The notes beneath the pieces are model-generated. The model was given only the letters and a program-made list of their open reading frames with translations. It made no database searches and had not been told where the DNA came from. From Mobilitalea sp. (GTDB lineage Bacteria > Bacillota_A > Clostridia > Lachnospirales > Lachnospiraceae), in contig JARKQP010000791.1 of the NCBI GenBank assembly GCA_029974875.1, positions 1-16,810 on the forward strand: a DNA stretch of 16,810 bases, written 5' to 3'. A program made the translations under genes and the position numbers. Below are positions 14,130-16,810 of this stretch, piece after piece. How positions within the stretch are numbered: the stretch's first letter is position 1; each line of letters begins with the position of its first letter.

Positions 14130-15979
14130 TCAATGTACGTTCCATCTATGGAAAGTCACTTGGGCAGCAGACGAAGAAGATCCTGGTCTGTGCCGGAACT
14201 GGATGTGTATCCAGCGGAGCCTTGGAGATATTTGACCGGTTAACGGAAATTTTAAAGGAGAAGAAGATCCCATGTTCCGTGGAGCTTGAGAAAGAGCCAC
14301 ATGAGCCTTCTGTTGGAATGAAGAAAAGCGGCTGCCATGGCTTTTGCGAAATGGGTCCCCTGGTACGTATCGAGCCCCAGGGATGGCTTTATACAAGAAT
14401 TCAGCTTGCCGACTGTGAGGAGATTATCGAAAGGACAATCATTGCCGGGGAGCATATTGAAAAACTGGCCTACCGCAAGGAAGGCAAGGTCTATAAAAAG
14501 CAGGATGACATTCCATTTTATAAAAAGCAGACCCGCACGGTGCTGGACCACTGCGGCCAGATCGATGCAACCTCCATCAATGAATACTTTGCCATCGGTG
14601 GTTATGCTGCCTTGGAAAAAGCGTTGTTTGAAATGTCAGCGGATGATATTGTTAATGAAATCTCAGAATCCAACCTCCGGGGCAGAGGGGGCGGCGGTTT
14701 CCCGACGGGACGCAAATGGTCCCAGGTTAAGCGTCAGAAGGAAGCACAGAAGTATGTGGTATGCAACGGTGATGAGGGAGATCCGGGAGCATTCATGGAC
14801 CGGAGCATCATGGAGGGGGATCCCCACAGGATGCTGGAGGGCATGCTGATAGCAGGGCTGGCCTGCGGCGCAAGTGAGGGCTACATCTATGTGCGTGCGG
14901 AATACCCTATGGCCGTCAGCCGGTTAAAGGCAGCCATTGAACAGGCGACACAGTACGGCTTGCTGGGTGAGGATATCTTAGGCACGGGCTTTAGCTTTAA
15001 GCTACATATTAACCGCGGTGCCGGAGCCTTTGTCTGCGGTGAGGGCAGTGCCTTGACGGCTTCCATTGAAGGAAAGCGCGGAATGCCAAGGGTGAAGCCT
15101 CCCAGAACGGTGGAGCAGGGATTATTTGATAAGCCGACGGTGTTAAACAATGTTGAGACCTATGCCAATGTGCCCTTGATTATTACCAACGGTGCAGCCT
15201 GGTACAGGCAGATCGGACCGGAGAACAGCCCAGGCACCAAGGCCTTTGCCTTAACGGGTAATATTGAAAATACGGGTCTGATCGAGGTTCCCATGGGAAC
15301 TGCCTTAAAGGAAATTATTTTTGATGTCGGTGGCGGTATGAGGGACGGTAAGAAGTTCAAAGCAGTACAGATTGGCGGTCCCTCCGGCGGATGCCTGACG
15401 GATGAGCATATGGATTTGCCCCTGGATTTTGACTCCCTTAAGAAGGCCGGTGCAATGATCGGCTCCGGCGGCCTCGTGGTAATGGATGAGAATACCTGTA
15501 TGGTTGAGGTGGCACGTTTCTTCATGAACTTTACCCAGAATGAATCCTGCGGTAAATGTGTACCCTGCCGTGAGGGAACCAAGAGGATGCTCGCGATCCT
15601 TGAAAGGATCGTAGAAGGAAAGGGTGAGGCAGGAGACATTGAATTACTCTTAGAGCTGGCAGATACCATTTCCTCGACGGCACTTTGCGGGCTGGGTAAA
15701 TCAGCAGCCTTCCCGGTAGTGAGCACCATTAAATATTTCCGTGACGAGTATGAGGCACATATCTTTGAGAAGCGCTGTCCTACCGGTAACTGCCAGAAGC
15801 TGAAGGTAATTGAGATTGAAGCGGCCTTATGTAAGGGCTGTTCCAAATGCTCCAGGGTCTGTCCGGTGAACGCGATTACAGGAAAGGTAAAAGAACCATT
15901 TATAATAGATCAAGCAAAATGTATCAAATGCGGTGCCTGCATTACGGCATGTCCCTTCCAAGCAATCATGGAAAAGTAG
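14105..15979 (+). CDS. hydB: NADH-dependent [FeFe]-hydrogenase subunit HydB (NuoF-like, FMN and Fe-S)
   Basis: A 624-residue flavin subunit that exchanges electrons with NAD(H). Domains in order: N-terminal [2Fe-2S] thioredoxin-like domain (Cys29, Cys34, Cys77, Cys81); NuoF core with the glycine-rich RGRGGGGFPTGRKW at 192-205 and NGDEGDPGAFMDRS at 221-234 for FMN/NADH; N3-type [4Fe-4S] site Cys482, Cys485, Cys488 and Cys528; C-terminal double [4Fe-4S] ferredoxin domain (Cys576/579/582/586 and Cys606/609/612/616). An extra CPTGNC pair (558, 563) lies between the last two. This N- and C-terminally extended layout is typical of bifurcating hydrogenases (HydB/HndC) and absent from plain NuoF. The start at 14105 follows AAGGAGG (14094-14100) inside the end of hydC, suggesting translational coupling. 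Confidence 0.95.
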   Translation: MLKTRDDLINVRSIYGKSLGQQTKKILVCAGTGCVSSGALEIFDRLTEILKEKKIPCSVELEKEPHEPSVGMKKSGCHGFCEMGPLVRIEPQGWLYTRIQLADCEEIIERTIIAGEHIEKLAYRKEGKVYKKQDDIPFYKKQTRTVLDHCGQIDATSINEYFAIGGYAALEKALFEMSADDIVNEISESNLRGRGGGGFPTGRKWSQVKRQKEAQKYVVCNGDEGDPGAFMDRSIMEGDPHRMLEGMLIAGLACGASEGYIYVRAEYPMAVSRLKAAIEQATQYGLLGEDILGTGFSFKLHINRGAGAFVCGEGSALTASIEGKRGMPRVKPPRTVEQGLFDKPTVLNNVETYANVPLIITNGAAWYRQIGPENSPGTKAFALTGNIENTGLIEVPMGTALKEIIFDVGGGMRDGKKFKAVQIGGPSGGCLTDEHMDLPLDFDSLKKAGAMIGSGGLVVMDENTCMVEVARFFMNFTQNESCGKCVPCREGTKRMLAILERIVEGKGEAGDIELLLELADTISSTALCGLGKSAAFPVVSTIKYFRDEYEAHIFEKRCPTGNCQKLKVIEIEAALCKGCSKCSRVCPVNAITGKVKEPFIIDQAKCIKCGACITACPFQAIMEK

Positions 15980-15992
15980 TATATGGAAGACC

Positions 15993-16065
15993 GTGAGAAA
16001 TAAATTTTCTCACTTGAAAAGGACGATAACATGAAATCCGGGGATTTCATGTTAAGTTTTTCAAG
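15993..16065 (+). repeat. Nested inverted repeats between hydB and hydA
   Basis: Hairpin 1: GTGAGAAA/TTTCTCAC (15993-16000 with 16006-16013). Directly following, CTTGAAAA (16013-16020) pairs with TTTTCAAG (16058-16065) and encloses a second perfect stem, AACATGAAATCC/GGATTTCATGTT (16028-16039 with 16042-16053), extendable by one pair. These occupy most of the 105-base spacer before the hydA ribosome binding site (GGAGG, 16073-16077). They could set relative expression, protect RNA ends or partially stop transcription. Confidence 0.85.
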
Positions 16066-16084
16066 ATCATGTGGAGGAATATTA

Positions 16085-16810
16085 ATGGATAAGAAAAATA
16101 TAATGACAATTGATGGTATACCCGTTGAAATCGGCGGGGAGAAAAACCTTCTTGAATTAATCCGCAAAGCCGGAATTAAGATGCCAACCTTCTGCTATCA
16201 TTCAGAGCTTTCCATCTATGGTGCTTGCCGTATGTGTATGATTGAAAATGAATGGGGCGGCATAGATGCAGCCTGTTCCACGATTCCCAAAGCAGGCATG
16301 AATATCAAGACAAATACAGAGCGCCTTCGCAGGTACCGTAAAAACATCTTAGAGCTGCTGCTGGCAAACCATTGCCGTGACTGTACGACCTGCAGTAACA
16401 ATGGAAAATGTAAGCTGCAGGATCTGGCTATGAGATTTAATATCACGGGGGTCCGGTTTCCAAATACTGCAGAGCAGCCAAAGCTGGATGACTCCTCCGT
16501 ATGCATTACAAGAGATGCAAACAAATGCATCCTTTGCGGGGACTGTGTAAGAATGTGTAATGAGATCCAGAACGTGGGCGCAATTGACTTTGCACACCGG
16601 GGTTCCAAAATGACCATCAGCACCGCCTTTGAGATTCCGATTGCGGAGACAAATTGTGTCGGCTGCGGCCAATGTGCTGCAGTATGTCCGACGGGCGCAA
16701 TCGTAGTAAAAAATCATACCCAGAAGGTATGGCAGGCCCTGGATGATGCAGGTACAAAGGTAACGGTGCAGATCGCCCCGGCAGTGCGTGTCGGCCTCGG
16801 CAAGAAAATG
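16085..16810 (+). CDS. hydA: [FeFe]-hydrogenase catalytic subunit HydA (3' truncated by window)
   Basis: The first 242 residues of the hydrogenase large subunit; the frame is open to the window's end. Cluster ligands in order: plant-type [2Fe-2S] Cys37, Cys48, Cys51, Cys64; histidine-ligated [4Fe-4S] His96, Cys100, Cys103, Cys109 (H-x3-C-x2-C-x5-C); two ferredoxin [4Fe-4S] sites Cys148/151/154/158 and Cys191/194/197/201. The chain then enters the H-cluster domain (TVQIAPAVRVGLG at 227-239), whose cysteine motifs lie beyond the window. This modular N-terminus marks a group A enzyme. With HydB and HydC it should couple NADH and reduced ferredoxin oxidation to H2 formation, or the reverse. The start at 16085 follows GGAGG with seven-base spacing. 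NADH:quinone NuoG shares the N-terminal domains, but the TVQIAP H-cluster opening favours hydrogenase. Confidence 0.94.
   Translation, partial: MDKKNIMTIDGIPVEIGGEKNLLELIRKAGIKMPTFCYHSELSIYGACRMCMIENEWGGIDAACSTIPKAGMNIKTNTERLRRYRKNILELLLANHCRDCTTCSNNGKCKLQDLAMRFNITGVRFPNTAEQPKLDDSSVCITRDANKCILCGDCVRMCNEIQNVGAIDFAHRGSKMTISTAFEIPIAETNCVGCGQCAAVCPTGAIVVKNHTQKVWQALDDAGTKVTVQIAPAVRVGLGKKM

Noticed and set aside
15160..15846. 228-codon open frame on the - strand
   Set aside because: Antisense shadow of hydB, serine/proline-rich translation without family features.

Overview
The window looks like a chromosomal segment of an anaerobic, butyrate-forming, hydrogen-forming Firmicute of the class Clostridia, most likely a Lachnospiraceae-type gut bacterium. 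This rests on gene content (crt-hbd-bcd-etfB-etfA, a clostridial iron-type alcohol dehydrogenase, a trimeric [FeFe]-hydrogenase), strong AGGAGG-type ribosome binding sites and AT-rich spacers. Every gene I can support is on the + strand. The first gene and the last gene are cut by the window edges.

Region 1 (1-5973) is one tight transporter operon: two exporter-fold ABC half-transporters (the first lacks its N-terminus), then an energy-coupling-factor (ECF) module made of an MptD-like S component, a T component and a fused double-ATPase A component. Junctions are overlapping or separated by 1-19 bases. The substrate cannot be read from the sequence. The gene combination resembles loci that take up metallophores or related small molecules, which is an inference.

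Region 2 (6429-11606) is the central butyrate pathway from acetoacetyl-CoA onward: hbd (acetoacetyl-CoA to 3-hydroxybutyryl-CoA), crt (dehydration to crotonyl-CoA) and bcd with etfB/etfA (crotonyl-CoA to butyryl-CoA, in this family coupled to ferredoxin reduction). No thiolase is present in the window. The spacers here are unusual: a 61-base structured repeat occurs after crt and again at the end of bcd with a compensatory base-pair change, and a 30-base tandem array separates hbd and bcd.

Region 3 (11607-13416) holds a 634-base spacer with two related palindromes, a likely terminator, a promoter overlapped by a Rex-like operator and a 13-base tandem array, followed by an iron-dependent alcohol dehydrogenase. 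Region 4 (13632-16810) encodes a HydC-HydB-HydA type hydrogenase; hydA runs off the end.

Regions 2-4 make one redox module. Bcd/EtfAB consumes NADH and can yield reduced ferredoxin; HydABC can re-oxidise NADH plus ferredoxin by making H2; the alcohol dehydrogenase is another NAD(P)H sink. Sequences matching the operator of the NADH/NAD+-sensing repressor Rex lie in front of both crt and the alcohol dehydrogenase gene, which would tie the module to redox state. Similarity calls come from motif reading, without database searches.
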